Below are positions 45,001 to 53,516 of a DNA stretch of 64,000 nt, one piece after another (positions within the stretch are counted from its first letter, which is position 1; each line of letters starts with the position of its first letter). The position numbers were made by a program, and so were the translations under genes. Origin of the DNA: JAIBJN01 sp963839745 (GTDB lineage: Bacteria > Actinomycetota > Thermoleophilia > Gaiellales > Gaiellaceae). The stretch spans positions 182,878 through 246,877 of the forward strand of contig CAWIWC010000017.1 in NCBI GenBank assembly GCA_963839745.1, given 5' to 3'. The notes under the pieces are model-generated. The model was given only the letters and a program-made list of their open reading frames with translations, ran no database searches and had not been told where the DNA came from.

Positions 45001-45127
45001 CACGCTCCCCGACGGGGAGGACCTTCAGCGGTTCGCGGACTGGATCAAGTCCGAGACGCTCGCGGTCGAGATCGAGCGCGGCGACGCGCTCGCGGTGCGC
45101 AAGGCCCTAGCTAACTCGAAGTTCTAG
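42056..45127 (+). CDS. ileS: Isoleucine--tRNA ligase with altered class I signature motifs
   Basis: 1023 residues, full length, of the IleRS2-like type (DGPVTAN...WGRTLKDVFQRYKALQGFDQRYQNGFDCQG). Editing domain WTTTPWTLPANVA, zinc-type CPRC/CWRC/CDCG/CDAC knuckles, DWNISRRRYYGLPLPIYPC, and the anticodon-binding C-terminus are all present. The HIGH position reads AIHT (residues 55-58), where some IleRS2 enzymes have GxHH. The KMSKS position reads EMHGSWGN (about 605-612), where related forms have MHKSWGN, so the catalytic Lys is Gly. Whether this is the sole IleRS is unknown. A TAGACT -10 lies nine bases upstream. Confidence 0.92.
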   Translation: MFRTLARVPDHPALELEILDWWEEQGTFEQLRELNRGGPVWSFVDGPVTANKALAIHTAWGRTLKDVFQRYKALQGFDQRYQNGFDCQGLWIEVGVERELGLNSKREIEEYGLAEFARKCREKVVWSATEITRGSKRLGQWMDWGNDYFTFSDTNIEYIWRFLRKMHDDGQLYLGHRSTEWCPRCGTSISAHELVGSYEDRTDPSLFVRFPLVDRPGESLAVWTTTPWTLPANVAAAVNPDAEYGRHEDGEWVAVARDPHVDFAERVKGSELVGLRYEGPFDHLPAVQEIEHRVIPWDEVSLEEGTGIVHIAPGCGAEDFELSRVHDLPVLAPVDEAGRFYPDFGWLHGQGTSEAAEQIVVDLAERRRLIAAEEIEHRFPFCWRCHTPLIFRIADDWFIAVDELRPRLVAASETVKWTPDYFGKRMEDWLRNMGDWNISRRRYYGLPLPIYPCDCGHVTVIGSRAELEEKATAGLDGLEELRRPWIDGVTVRCDACANEDVKRIPEVGDVWLDAGIVPFSTLGWQNPEWVEHGYATGAAAGLTGADLPDHAYWETWFPAHWVSEMREQIRLWFYSQLFMSVALVDRAPFREVLGYEKMLDEHGREMHGSWGNMIDAEDAFARMGADVMRWQFCAQTPDRNLLFGYGPAHEIKKKLLTLWNSVRFLVDYGNIQGFTPSYADLDEPPLADGARALDRWLVARTQQYVAEATQALDDQLTYRLVESFDEFVDDVSNWYIRRSRRRFWDGDEAALRVLWYALVQGVRAISPVMPFLAEHLWRSLVAEPCEGAPESVFLAGWPQAGEPDTALLEEIAELRVIVGLGNRARDSAGMKLRQPLRALVVEGADRATGHGDEIAEELRVKSVEFEQIAGATVRAKPNLKLLGPKLGAELPTVRAALAEGRFEHLPDGGVSVEGHDLAPEEVFVQREAPEGWALAEGAGLAVALDVRLDPELELEGRVYDLVHTVNSMRKEQGLEITDRIVLTLPDGEDLQRFADWIKSETLAVEIERGDALAVRKALANSKF

Positions 45128-45303
45128 GAGGGATCGGCGGAACGCCGCTCGTCGTCGGGACGTGATGGTCGTTCAGAGGCAAGGACGCAGGGAGTGTTCG
45201 TACCTGGAAGGTACGGGCGCGACTGAGGACGCCGCATCGGGGCGAGCAGCGCGGCCCGGCGGCACAGGCTGCGTTCCGTCGAGCCCTCCTAATAAAAAGG
45301 AAA

Positions 45304-45338
45304 AGGCCCGCCGCTCGGGGGGTAAGCGCGGCGGGCCT
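45304..45338 (-). terminator. GC hairpin with U-tract on the minus strand
   Basis: AGGCCCGCCGC (45304-45314) and GCGGCGGGCCT (45328-45338) form an 11-bp stem. Just left of it the plus strand is A-rich (45293-45304), which on the minus strand gives a U-rich tail (TTTTCCTTTTTATT). This is a proper intrinsic terminator for a minus-strand transcript, yet no gene is known there. It may also end ileS transcription. Confidence 0.6.
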
Positions 45339-45435
45339 CTCCAGATTGCTCACCGCGGACTACATGGCCAGGGACACACACCGCGGTTCGCATCGCCCAG
45401 TGACGCCACGCTACCGCTCTTGCCTGTGAGTTGGA

Positions 45436-45453
45436 ATAGGCCGAACGGCCTAT
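45436..45453. promoter_or_regulatory. 18-bp palindrome ATAGGCCGAACGGCCTAT, copy 2
   Basis: Identical to 41488-41505. It lies 55 bases before the kinase ATG at 45509. Confidence 0.55.
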
Positions 45454-45474
45454 CTTTGAAAGCCGTAGACGTAT

Positions 45475-45493
45475 GACTTACAAGCTGTAAGTC
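45475..45493 (+). promoter_or_regulatory. Inverted repeat GACTTACA-AGC-TGTAAGTC at the kinase leader
   Basis: Perfect 8-bp arms (45475-45482, 45486-45493) ending two bases before the GGAGGG ribosome site. It is either an operator or an RNA hairpin that could affect translation of the kinase. Confidence 0.5.
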
Positions 45494-45508
45494 GTGGAGG
45501 GAGCGGCG

Positions 45509-48500
45509 ATGGACGCAGGCCCTCCCTATCATCAAGGCCACACGCCCGTGAGCGACGAAACTCAAACGATGCTCCACGCCGTGCCGTTGCTGGCCCTCGC
45601 GGTCCTGTACGGGCTCGTGTCGATCCTGCTCGGCATCTCGCTCGTGCGCGAACGGAGGACATCCTGGTTCGGGGTCGGGATCTGGCTCCTCTTCGCGCTC
45701 GTCGCCGCGTTCTCCGGGCTCCTCGGCGGGCTCGCGCTCGCCGACGAGGACGTCTTCGAGGGCGAGCCGACCTGGCTGGTGGTCGGCGGGTCGGTGGCGG
45801 TTGCGATCCCGGGCCTGATCATGCTCTTCCGCGGGCACGACCGGAGCCTTCTCTTCGCCGCCCGCCGGCGCGTGCGCGAGGCCGAGCAGCTCGCCACCGA
45901 GCGCGGGCGCGAGGCCGACGCGATCTCGCGCCTCTCCGCCACGCTCTCGCGGACGCAGACGGCAGCCGAGGCGGTCGGGTCGCTCTTCGACGAGGTCGAG
46001 GCGCTGCTCGAGCCCGATGTGCTCCTGCTGGCACGGGTCGACGAGGAGGCCCGCCGGGCGGTCGGCTTCGCCGCCCGCGGCTTCGACGTGGACTGGTGGC
46101 CGGACGTGTCGCTCGACCTGGACGAAGACACGGGCGCGATCGTCCAGGTGGCGCGCACCCGCGAGGCGATTGCGATCTACGACGTGCCGACGGCTCCGAA
46201 CGTCAACCGACGGCTCGCCGAGGCCGTCGCCGCGAAGAGCGCCGCGTTCGTCCCGCTCATCACCGAGGGACAGGTCGCCGGCGTGCTCGTCATCGTGAGC
46301 CGGCAGGCGCATCGCCACTTCACGGATTCCGAGGTCGACATCGTCCAGGGCATGGCGAGCGAGGCCGCACTCGTGCTCAGCCGGACGCGGTCGAGCGAGG
46401 CGCTGCGGGCCGCGCTCGAGCGGGAGCGCCTGGTGGCGGAGATCGGCCGCCGCGTTCGCTCGGAGCTCGATCTCGACACGGTCCTCCGGGTCGCCGTCGA
46501 GGAGACTGCGAAGGCGATGGGCGTCACTCGATGCTTCATCCGGCTCGGAGAGCGGGGAGAGCCGATGCCGATTCTCGCCGAGTGGGACGCGCCGGGTGTC
46601 GAGCCGGTGGGCGACGTGGCGCCCAACCTGCCGGCCATGAACCTCGCGGCGCGCGACCGCCGCACCGTGGCGATCGCCGACGTCGAGGCGGCCGGCGAGC
46701 TCCGCGAAGACCCTTCCCTCGGGAGCCCGGACACCCTCCTTGCCCTGGGAGCGCGCTCCACTCTCGCCACCCCGATCCTCGTCTTCGACCGCATGATCGG
46801 GGTGTTCAGCATGCACCGAGGGCAGGCCACACCCTGGGAAGCAGGCGAGATCGCCCTGGCCGAGGCCGTGGCCCGCGAGCTGGGCCTGGCCATCCACACG
46901 GCCCGGCTCCTGGGTGAGAACGAGCAACGGCTCCGCCAGCAGGAGACGCTGATCAAGGCCGCCCAGGTGCTCACGAGCGACCTCCATTTCGAGTCCGTCA
47001 TCACGCGGCTCGTCCAGGAGGTCGTCTCCCTCATCGGCGCCGACGCCGCGGACTGCTGGATCCTCGAGCCGGACCGCAAGCTCCTGCGGTGCCGCGCCGT
47101 CGTGGGCGTCCCGGAATGGAACGTCGGCCGGCAGATCCCGCCTGAGGGGACGATCGGGCGCGCGCTCCAGTCGGGCCGCACCGTGCTCACTCACGACTTC
47201 GGCACGACGGAGCAGCCGGCGCCGAGCCCACCGTACGCGGTCTTCAGCGACGTCATGTGCGCGCCCATCATGTGGCTCGGCGAGGTGCGGGGCGTCCTGG
47301 GCGTGTGCGACCGCGAGCCCGGCCGCTTCGAGGCCGGCGACGTCGAGGTGATCGAAGCGTTCGCCCGCTTCGCCTCGCTCGCTCTGCACAACGCCGAGAG
47401 CTTCGAGGAGCGTGAGCGCCAGGCGCAGGTTCAGCGCGGCTTCTACCGGATCGCCGAGGTGCTCGGCTCGCCGCTCTCGCGCTCCGAGACGCTCGACGCG
47501 CTCGCGCAGGCGGCCTCCGAGGCGCTCGGCGGCGCAGCCGCCGTCGTCCTCGAGCGCACCGGCGACCGGATCGTCCTCGCCGGGGCGCACGAGCTCCCGG
47601 ACTCGATCCGCAGGCGCTTCGCCGGCCGGCGTCGGCGCATCGGCGTGGCCGTACGCGATCGAGGCGGGGGAGGGGCGCATCCTGGCTTCCACCGAGCTCG
47701 CCGGCGACGACCGCTTCGACGCCGAGCTGCGCGAGCTGCTCGCGGCCGAGGGCTACGGCTCGCTGATCTGCACGCCGGTCGCAGGCGTTCGCGACCAGGC
47801 GTATGCGGGGGTCGTCCTGTTCCACGGCGCCCGCACGTTCACCGACGAGGACGTGCTGCTCACCCGTCACGTCAGCGACGCGGCGCAGGGCGCGCTCGAG
47901 CGCAGCGAGCTCTTCGAGAGCGAGCGCCGTGCCCGCACGTTCTCGCAGCGTCTCGCGCGCCTCGGGACGCTCCTCGGAACGAGCCTCGACCCGACGGTCG
48001 TGCTCGACGAGGTCGCGCGTGAGGCGCCCGGCCTGCTCGATGCGGACACAGCCGTCATTCGCCTGCTGGACGGGGACGACCTCGTCGTGCGTGCGGCCCA
48101 TGGATCGGGGACGGAGCGTCTCGTCGGCATGTCCTCCAGCTCGTCGATCGGCCTCTCGGGCGCGGTCGTCCAGGCCAGGTCGCCGCAAGCCGTTCGCAAC
48201 GGCCGGGAGCAGCCGAGGCTCTCGCGTGGCGACGTGCTCCTCGAGCGGGACATGACCGCCGCTGTCGCGGTGCCGATGGTTGCGCACGGAAGCGGGCTCT
48301 ACGGTGTTCTGGCCGTCTACGCGCGCGAGCCGCGGACGTGGCGCGACGACGAGCTCGAGTCCCTGGCGGCGCTCGCGGCGTCGGCCTCGGCGTCGGTTGC
48401 GAACGCCGAGCTCTACCAGAGCGTGGCCGAGGAGCGCGAGCGCGGCGCCGCGATCCTCGCGAACATCGCCGACGGGATCGTCGCCGTGGGGCGCGACGAC

Positions 48501-49490
48501 CGGATCGTGCTCTGGAACGCGATGGCGGAGCACATCACCGGCGTGCCGGCGTCGGAGGCGCTCGGCCGTCTCATCCCGGAGGTCCTGCAGCGCGAGCTGG
48601 CCGCGGACGAGTCGGAGCCGCCCGGCGAGCGCTATATCGCGGTGCGGCGCGGTGGGAACGAGGTCTGGATCGCCCTCAGCGAAGCCGTCATGCTCGACCC
48701 CTCCGGTGGGGTCGCCGGGCGGATCTTCGCCTTCCGCGACGTGTCGAGCGAGCGGGTGGTCGAGCAGATGAAGTCCGACTTCGTCTCTACCGTCTCGCAC
48801 GAGCTGCGAACCCCCCTGACCTCGATCTACGGCTTTGCCGAGACCCTCATGCGGAGCGACGTCGACTTCAGCGACCCCGAGCGGACGACCTTCCTGCGCT
48901 ACATCGCGTCCGAGTCCGAGCGCCTGATCGGGATCGTCGACGACCTGCTCAACGTCGCGCGGCTCGAGGCGGGGACGCTCGCGGTCGGGCTGGAGCCCAC
49001 CGACCTCGGGACCGTGGCGCGCGACGCTGCGGCCGGCATCGAGGCGCACGCCGGGGAGGCCCACCGCTTCGCCGTCGAGGTCGATCCCGGCGAGCTCGTC
49101 GTCTACGCCGACCCGGAGAAGCTCGGCCAGGTGCTGTCGGCGCTGCTCGCCAACGCCGTCGGCTACTCGCCGGAGGGCGGCACGGTCACGATCTCGGCGC
49201 GGCGCCGCGCCGACATGGCCGAGATCGTCGTCGCCGACGAGGGCGTGGGCATCGCCCGCGCCGATCTCCAGCGGATCTTCACGAAGTTCTTCCGGGCCGA
49301 GCGTGAAGGCGTGAGCGTGCAGGGCTCCGGCCTCGGGCTCTTTCTCGTCCGCGGCCTCGTGACCGCGATGGGCGGGCGGATCTGGGTCGAGTCCGACGAG
49401 GGCCACGGGTCGCGGTTCACCTTCGAGCTCCCGCTCTCGGGCGGCGAGCCTGCCGAAGGGCCGCGGGTGGAGGCGGCGGCGGCGCCGTGA
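45509..49490 (+). CDS. Membrane histidine kinase with five GAF and one PAS domain; one frameshift
   Basis: The start is ATG 45509 after GGAGGG. Three TM helices (LLALAVLYGLVSILLGISL; GVGIWLLFALVAAFSGLLGGLAL; VVGGSVAVAIPGLIMLF) precede a coiled linker and GAF1 to GAF5. A PAS domain follows (AILANIADGIVAVGRDDRIVLWNAMAEHITG). HisKA has FVSTVSHELRTPLTSIYGF with the phospho-His; HATPase_c has LLANAVGYSPEGG, VADEGVGIA and GSGLGLFLV. The frame shifts inside GAF4 near 47630-47650, after IRRRFAG, continuing as PYAIEAGEGRILASTELAG. About 1,325 residues if corrected. It overlaps the response regulator by GTGA. Confidence 0.85.
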
Positions 49491-49924
49491 CGCACGTTCT
49501 CGTCATCGACGACGAGGCGCCGATCCGGCTCCTCTGCCGCGTGAACCTCGAGGCCGAGGGGATCGACGTGAGCGAGGCGGGCGACGGGCCCGGCGGCGTC
49601 GACCTCGCCCGCGCCGAGCAGCCCGACGTCATCCTTCTCGACGTGATGATGCCCGGGCTCGACGGCTGGCGGGTCGCGGAGATGCTGCTCGACGACCCGA
49701 CCACGAGCGAGATCCCGATCGTCTTCCTCACCGCGCGGGCGGACGTCCGCGACCGCGCACGCGGCATCGACCTGGGCGGCCTCGACTACATCACGAAGCC
49801 GTTCAACCCGGTCGAGCTCGCGACGCTCGTGCGCAAAGTGCTCACCGCGGTTCAGCAGGGCGAGCGCGAACGACTGCGCAGCGACAAGATCGCCCAGCTC
49901 AGAGAGCTGTTCGAGAGCGCCTGA
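49487..49924 (+). CDS. Response regulator, receiver-only (CheY-like)
   Basis: 145 residues from GTG 49487, overlapping the kinase stop. Receiver motifs: VLVIDDEAPIR (acidic pocket), phospho-acceptor Asp52 in ILLDVMMPGLDGW, FLTARAD (Thr) and DYITKPFNP (Lys). No output domain: the C-terminal ~25 residues form a helical tail (EREERLRSDKIAQLRELF-like). It is the direct partner of the GAF kinase. Output must pass through a protein interaction or a further phosphorelay. Confidence 0.92.
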   Translation: MTHVLVIDDEAPIRLLCRVNLEAEGIDVSEAGDGPGGVDLARAEQPDVILLDVMMPGLDGWRVAEMLLDDPTTSEIPIVFLTARADVRDRARGIDLGGLDYITKPFNPVELATLVRKVLTAVQQGERERLRSDKIAQLRELFESA

Positions 49925-49927
49925 CGA

Positions 49928-50371
49928 CTAGCGGAACCGCGCGACGGCCATCTCGACGCAGTTGTAGCCGCGCCAGTTGCCGCGGGTCCAACCGGCGCCG
50001 ACATAGCGGAAGCTCGGCCGTAGGAGCAGCACGCGGTGAGAGGGGCTGTTGAGCCACATCCGCACCGCCCGCAGCGGCGTGAACCACGCGCATGTCCCCC
50101 AGGCGAGGATCTCGCCCGTACCGGCGGCGAGCTGCGAGGCGTGGTGGAACGAGTCGGCCCGCATCAGATGACGCGACCAGGCGTGCGAGCCGCTCTGGAG
50201 CCTCGGGCCGATGCGGAGCTTCCGCAGCCCATGTGCGGCCCTCGTCTCGTTGATCTTGGTGATGAGGCGCTGCTCCATCACCGTCTGAGCGGCCGACTCG
50301 GTCGGAGTCGCGAGCGCGAGCGCCCCGGCGCACACGAGCAGAGCGATGAGTGTCTTTACAGATCCCGGCAT
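49928..50371 (-). CDS. Secreted CAP-domain (SCP/PR-1-like) protein
   Basis: 147 residues from ATG 50371 (MPGSVKTLIALL); an upstream frame extension is probably not used. Signal peptide (LIALLVCAGALALATPTESAAQ) then a CAP domain: LITKINETRAAHGLRKL, HAWSRHLMRADSFHH, GEILAWGTCAWFTPLRAVRMWLNSPSHRVLLLRPSFRYVGAGW. Bacterial CAP proteins are secreted and of mixed or unknown function. It is convergent with the response regulator, with three bases between the stops. Confidence 0.87.
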   Translation of the reverse strand: MPGSVKTLIALLVCAGALALATPTESAAQTVMEQRLITKINETRAAHGLRKLRIGPRLQSGSHAWSRHLMRADSFHHASQLAAGTGEILAWGTCAWFTPLRAVRMWLNSPSHRVLLLRPSFRYVGAGWTRGNWRGYNCVEMAVARFR

Positions 50372-50511
50372 GCGAGAGACGGTGCCGGACAAGTGTCGGC
50401 AGTTCGTGGGCAAATCGTTAGGGTTGTCTGAACTGGGCGATCTCACGGGCTCTTGACCTGCGAGGCCCTGGAGATTGCCACAACTTTGTGGATTTTGCGG
50501 ACTTCCTCGTG

Positions 50512-51492
50512 CTATTCGTTACGAGGATCCGGCCGTGCGGTCTGGGCGAGGACGACGCCCGCCAGCACGAGCAGCCCGCCCAGGATCTGGATCGCGGCCA
50601 GCTCCTCGCCGAGCCATACCCACGCGACCAGCGCGGCGAGCACGGGCTCCAGCATGGCCACGATCGTCACCCGCGTCGCCGGAACGTGGTGCAGCGCGCT
50701 GACGAGCATGACGAACGGCACGACCGTCCCCAGGATCACGATGTACGCGAGGAGGAGCCAGACCGGGAAGCTGACGTCGTCGAGCCGCCCGAGCAGCGGG
50801 ACGCTGCCGTCGACCATCTCCAGCGGAAAGCTCCACCACGGCTGGAAGACCGCCCAGAAGAGCGCGGCGAAGACGAAGCCCCAGGCGAGCAGCGAGTAGA
50901 CGTCTCGGCCGCGGGCGAGCGATTGCTCCGCCATGAGGACGTAGGCCGCGTACGCGACGGCCGTGACCATGCACGCGCCAACGCCAACCCAGTCCAGTGA
51001 CGAGCCTCCCCAGAGCTCGACGACGAGCGTCAGTCCGAAGAGGCTGAGCGCGATCGAGAACCACAGTCGCCGCCGGACCGGCTCGTGCACGTAGAACCGC
51101 GCCCAGAGGGCGACGAAGACCGGCGCAAGGTAGTTGATGACGAGCGCGATCCCGATGTCGAGCCGGCGGATCCCGACGAAGTAGAAGAGCTGAACCACCC
51201 CGAGGCCGAGGACGCCGAAGACTGCGAGCTTGACGAGCTCGCGGCGGCCGATCCGCATGCTCGCCGGGTTGAGGATGAGGACGACGGTGACCAGGATCAG
51301 CGCGGAGCCGGTGGCACGCACCTCTGCGAGGCGGAACGCCGAGACGCCGGCCGAGTCCAGCACGACCTTCGCCACGACGGCGTTCAGAGCCCAGAGGGTT
51401 ACCGCCGTCCAGATGAGCACATAGCCCAGCGCGGGTCTCGGGACCGGGCGTCGCGACTCGAGGGCGGACGGCGCAAAGGGTGCGTCGGCCAC
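50512..51492 (-). CDS. DMT-superfamily (EamA) transporter
   Basis: 326 residues from GTG 51492; the frame extends to 51624 but that part overlaps the divergent transporter start and lacks hydrophobicity. Ten TM helices with two EamA repeats: first YVLIWTAVTLWALNAVVAKVVLDSAG ... RRLDIGIALVINYLAPVFVALWARFYVHEPVRRR; second VTAVAYAAYVLMAEQSLARG ... HHVPATRVTIVAMLEPVLAALVAWVWLGEELAAIQILGG. Substrate unknown. It is divergent from a second EamA gene, which suggests an ancient local duplication. Confidence 0.87.
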   Translation of the reverse strand: MADAPFAPSALESRRPVPRPALGYVLIWTAVTLWALNAVVAKVVLDSAGVSAFRLAEVRATGSALILVTVVLILNPASMRIGRRELVKLAVFGVLGLGVVQLFYFVGIRRLDIGIALVINYLAPVFVALWARFYVHEPVRRRLWFSIALSLFGLTLVVELWGGSSLDWVGVGACMVTAVAYAAYVLMAEQSLARGRDVYSLLAWGFVFAALFWAVFQPWWSFPLEMVDGSVPLLGRLDDVSFPVWLLLAYIVILGTVVPFVMLVSALHHVPATRVTIVAMLEPVLAALVAWVWLGEELAAIQILGGLLVLAGVVLAQTARPDPRNE

Positions 51493-51562
51493 GGCCGCGG
51501 AAGATAACGGCCGCCGAGGAGCGTCCGCGGCGGCATCCGGCTCCCGTAGCGTGTCCGTCCAG

Positions 51563-52533
51563 ATGGGATCGCGGCCGGTTCTGATGGCGATGGCCGGGGC
51601 GGCCGGCATCGCGTTCTCGGCCATCCTCGTCCGCCTCGCCGATGTGCCTCCTTCGACGGCGGCCTTCTACCGCTGCCTCTACGCGGTGCCGCCGCTCGCG
51701 CTGCTCGCCTGGTGGGAGCGGCGCCGTTTCGGGCCGCTGGGCACGCGCGCCCTCTGGCTCGCGTTCATCGCCGGGGTGTTCTTCACGGGCGACCTCGTCT
51801 TCTGGCACCACGCCATCGCCGCCGTGGGTGCGGGCCTCGCGACGGTCCTCGGGAACATCCAGGTCGTCATCGTCCCGCTCGTCGCCTGGGCGCTCCTGCG
51901 GGAGCGGCCCAGGCGCGCGGACGCTCGCCTCGGTGCCGGTCGTGCTCGCCGGCGTCGTCCTGATCTCCGGCGTGGTCGGCGCCGACGCCTACGGCTCGAA
52001 CCCCGGGCTCGGTGTCCTCTTCGGGGTTCTCACGGCGATCACGTACGCCGGCTTCCTGCTCGTCCTGCGTGCCGGGAGCACCGATCTCCGGCGCCCCGCC
52101 GGCCCGCTCTACTGGGCGACGCTCTCCTCCGCACTCGTCACGCTGCCCGTCGGCGCAGCGCTCGGCGAGCTCGAGCTCGAGCCGACATGGCCCGAGCACG
52201 GCTGGCTTCTCGTGCTCGCGTTGACGTCGCAGGTCATCGGCTGGCTGCTCATCGCCGCCGCTCTGCCGCGACTCCCTGCGGCGCTCACGTCGATCACGCT
52301 TGACGCTGCAGCCCGCGCTCTCGGTCATCTTCGCGGTCATCCTCCTGGACGAGTCGCCGTCGGCGGTCCAGTTCGCGGGCGTGGCGGTGATCATCGGCGG
52401 CGTCGTGCTCGCGACGGCGGGCCGCCGTTCGCGGCCGTACACTGAGCCGGAGCTGCGGGACGTAGCGCAGCCTGGTAGCGCGCCTGCTTTGGGAGCAGGA
52501 GGCCGCCGGTTCGAATCCGGCCGTCCCGACTGA
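51563..52533 (+). CDS. DMT-superfamily (EamA) transporter; two frameshifts, end uncertain
   Basis: Starts at ATG 51563 (MGSRPVLMAMAGAAGIAFSAILVRLADVPPSTAAFYRC); a GTG at 51551 is possible. The EamA sequence continues through frame changes near 51915 (to SVPVVLAGVVLISGVVGADAYG) and near 52300 (to LQPALSVIFAVILLDESPSAVQFAGVAVIIGG). The literal final frame runs through tRNA-Pro to TGA 52531. An end near 52445, just before the tRNA, is more natural and is in reach with one more base correction. Confidence 0.7.
52456..52529 (+). tRNA. tRNA-Pro (anticodon UGG)
   Basis: 74 nt. Acceptor stem CGGGACG/CGTCCCG, D-arm GCGC...GCGC, anticodon arm CCTGC-TTTGGGA-GCAGG with anticodon TGG, T-arm GCCGG-TTCGAAT-CCGGC, discriminator A. 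CCA is not encoded. Confidence 0.95.
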
Positions 52534-52563
52534 GGAAACCCCTGGAAACGGGGGCTTTCCTCC
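52531..52563 (+). terminator. Hairpin after tRNA-Pro
   Basis: GAGGAAA-CCCC ... GGGG-(GC)-TTTCCTC directly follows the tRNA. The inner CCCC/GGGG pairs across a TGGAAAC loop. Confidence 0.6.
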
Positions 52564-52887
52564 TCAGGAGGCCGATCGTGAGGTGGGCCGGGGAACACGC
52601 TGGGGAACGCGCGCGCTCCGGTTGGCGTCCAGGCGGGTGGCTCTACACGCTCCCCGGTAAGCGGCGGTGAGCCGAAGTCCGAACGTCCAGGGCAGACACC
52701 GACGTGGGACGGCTTCTAGACGAAGGCCGAGGTTTCCCGAGGATGTCCGGAGTCGACGGGCGGACGATGACCGCCTACCTCGGCCAGTCGTTGGAAGGCT
52801 CGGCTCACTGGAACGCGCTTCTGGACGACAAGGAAGCGCTCGCGCTTCGAAGCCGTCCTCAAGGCCGATCCACTCGACGTGTCCACG
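52564..52887. other. Gap after tRNA-Pro without a confident gene
   Basis: The plus strand is open from 52704 to 53000 and has one protein-like patch (MTAYLGQSLEGSAHWNALLDDKEALALRS, about 52767-52850). It has no recognised family, and its 3' part is antisense to the gene at 52888-53097. It may be a gene remnant at an island boundary. GGGGAAC occurs twice near 52590-52607. Confidence 0.35.
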
Positions 52888-53097
52888 TCAATCTGCGGGG
52901 ACGCAGACTAGGCGGGCGTGAGGAAGTTCGGGCGGATGTTCGATCTCTTCGACGCGCCATTCACCCTTCTCGGGAAGGGAGAAGGTGTCATCTTCTTTGA
53001 GCTCGCCTGTGAAACTGGTGAAGTCCGCGTACTCGGGCTCAGACCGGTCCGGGTGCTTCAGCAGTAGGTGGTAGTTGGCTGCTTCGTCGATGGCCAT
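52888..53097 (-). CDS. 69-residue hypothetical protein
   Basis: ATG 53097 (MAIDEAANYHLLLKHPDRSE) to TGA 52888; a TTG at 53103 is an alternative. Balanced composition with aromatic and acidic residues (YADFTSFTGELKEDDTFSL; GEWRVEEIEHPPELPHARLV) makes it look like a real small soluble protein. Family not recognised. It precedes, in the leftward direction, the tRNA gap, and lies near other small genes of the right-hand region. Confidence 0.55.
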   Translation of the reverse strand: MAIDEAANYHLLLKHPDRSEPEYADFTSFTGELKEDDTFSLPEKGEWRVEEIEHPPELPHARLVCVPAD

Positions 53098-53198
53098 CTG
53101 CAAGGACGTACCCGAGATGAACGGCCGCGAACCGTGGGGCAGCCCGGATCAACTCCGCGCTGGTCGCACGTCAGCTGGGCACGGACATGACGGCGAAG

Positions 53199-53229
53199 TC
53201 GGGGCTGCGCCGGCGCGCCACAGCCCCGA
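53199..53229 (-). terminator. 9-bp hairpin downstream of the small membrane protein gene
   Basis: TCGGGGCTG (53199-53207) and CAGCCCCGA (53221-53229). It lies 22 bases beyond the stop of the gene at 53251. Confidence 0.5.
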
Positions 53230-53250
53230 TCTTCTGGGCGACTTGCACCG

Positions 53251-53430
53251 CTAGTACCACTTTCCCTTCGCAAAGCCGCCAAAGGCAACAAGCCCGACCA
53301 CGGCGACGATGACACCGAGCAGGACGCTCCAGGCCAGAGCGATGACGATCCCTGCAATGACGAGGATCCCGCCAAGTCCGATACCGATGCCGCCGCCTGC
53401 GTTCCGGCGTTCAGTTCCATGCGTAGCCAT
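53251..53430 (-). CDS. 59-residue small membrane protein
   Basis: ATG 53430 with AAAAGGAG five bases upstream. A hydrophilic start (MATHGTERRNAGGGIGIGLGG) leads into two close TM segments (ILVIAGIVIALAWSVLLGVIVAVVGLVAFGG) and a KGKWY end. Such Gly-rich double-helix proteins often belong to stress regulons. Function unknown. A terminator-like hairpin follows. Confidence 0.7.
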   Translation of the reverse strand: MATHGTERRNAGGGIGIGLGGILVIAGIVIALAWSVLLGVIVAVVGLVAFGGFAKGKWY

Positions 53431-53516
53431 CAAGACTCCTTTTCGAAGGTGAGCACCACGGTTCCCGCTCAACCGCACCGCTAACCCCGACGCCGGCAGC
53501 TGGTGTACCGACGTAG

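Larger units (their letters stand above)
45128..45508. other. 381-bp intergenic region with several hairpins
   Basis: Between ileS and the kinase gene. On the plus strand 45128-45300 contains stem CGTACC-TGGAA-GGTACG and two GGACGC repeats, suggesting a structured RNA or leader. A GC hairpin follows at 45304-45338. The right part holds the 18-bp palindrome copy and a second palindrome next to the kinase ribosome site. A minus-strand frame of 19 codons (about 45350-45420, ending PWPCSPR) is too short to call. No RNA family recognised. Confidence 0.4.

Noticed and set aside
45350..47692. 780-codon minus-strand ORF
   Set aside because: Antisense to the GAF kinase; Arg/Glu/His-rich. Its last 19 codons as a separate peptide (ending CPWPCSPR) lack a ribosome site.
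52505..52529. Second copy of the tRNA-Pro 3' end (attL/attR) inside the window
   Set aside because: None found by reading 52530-64000, so island limits cannot be set.
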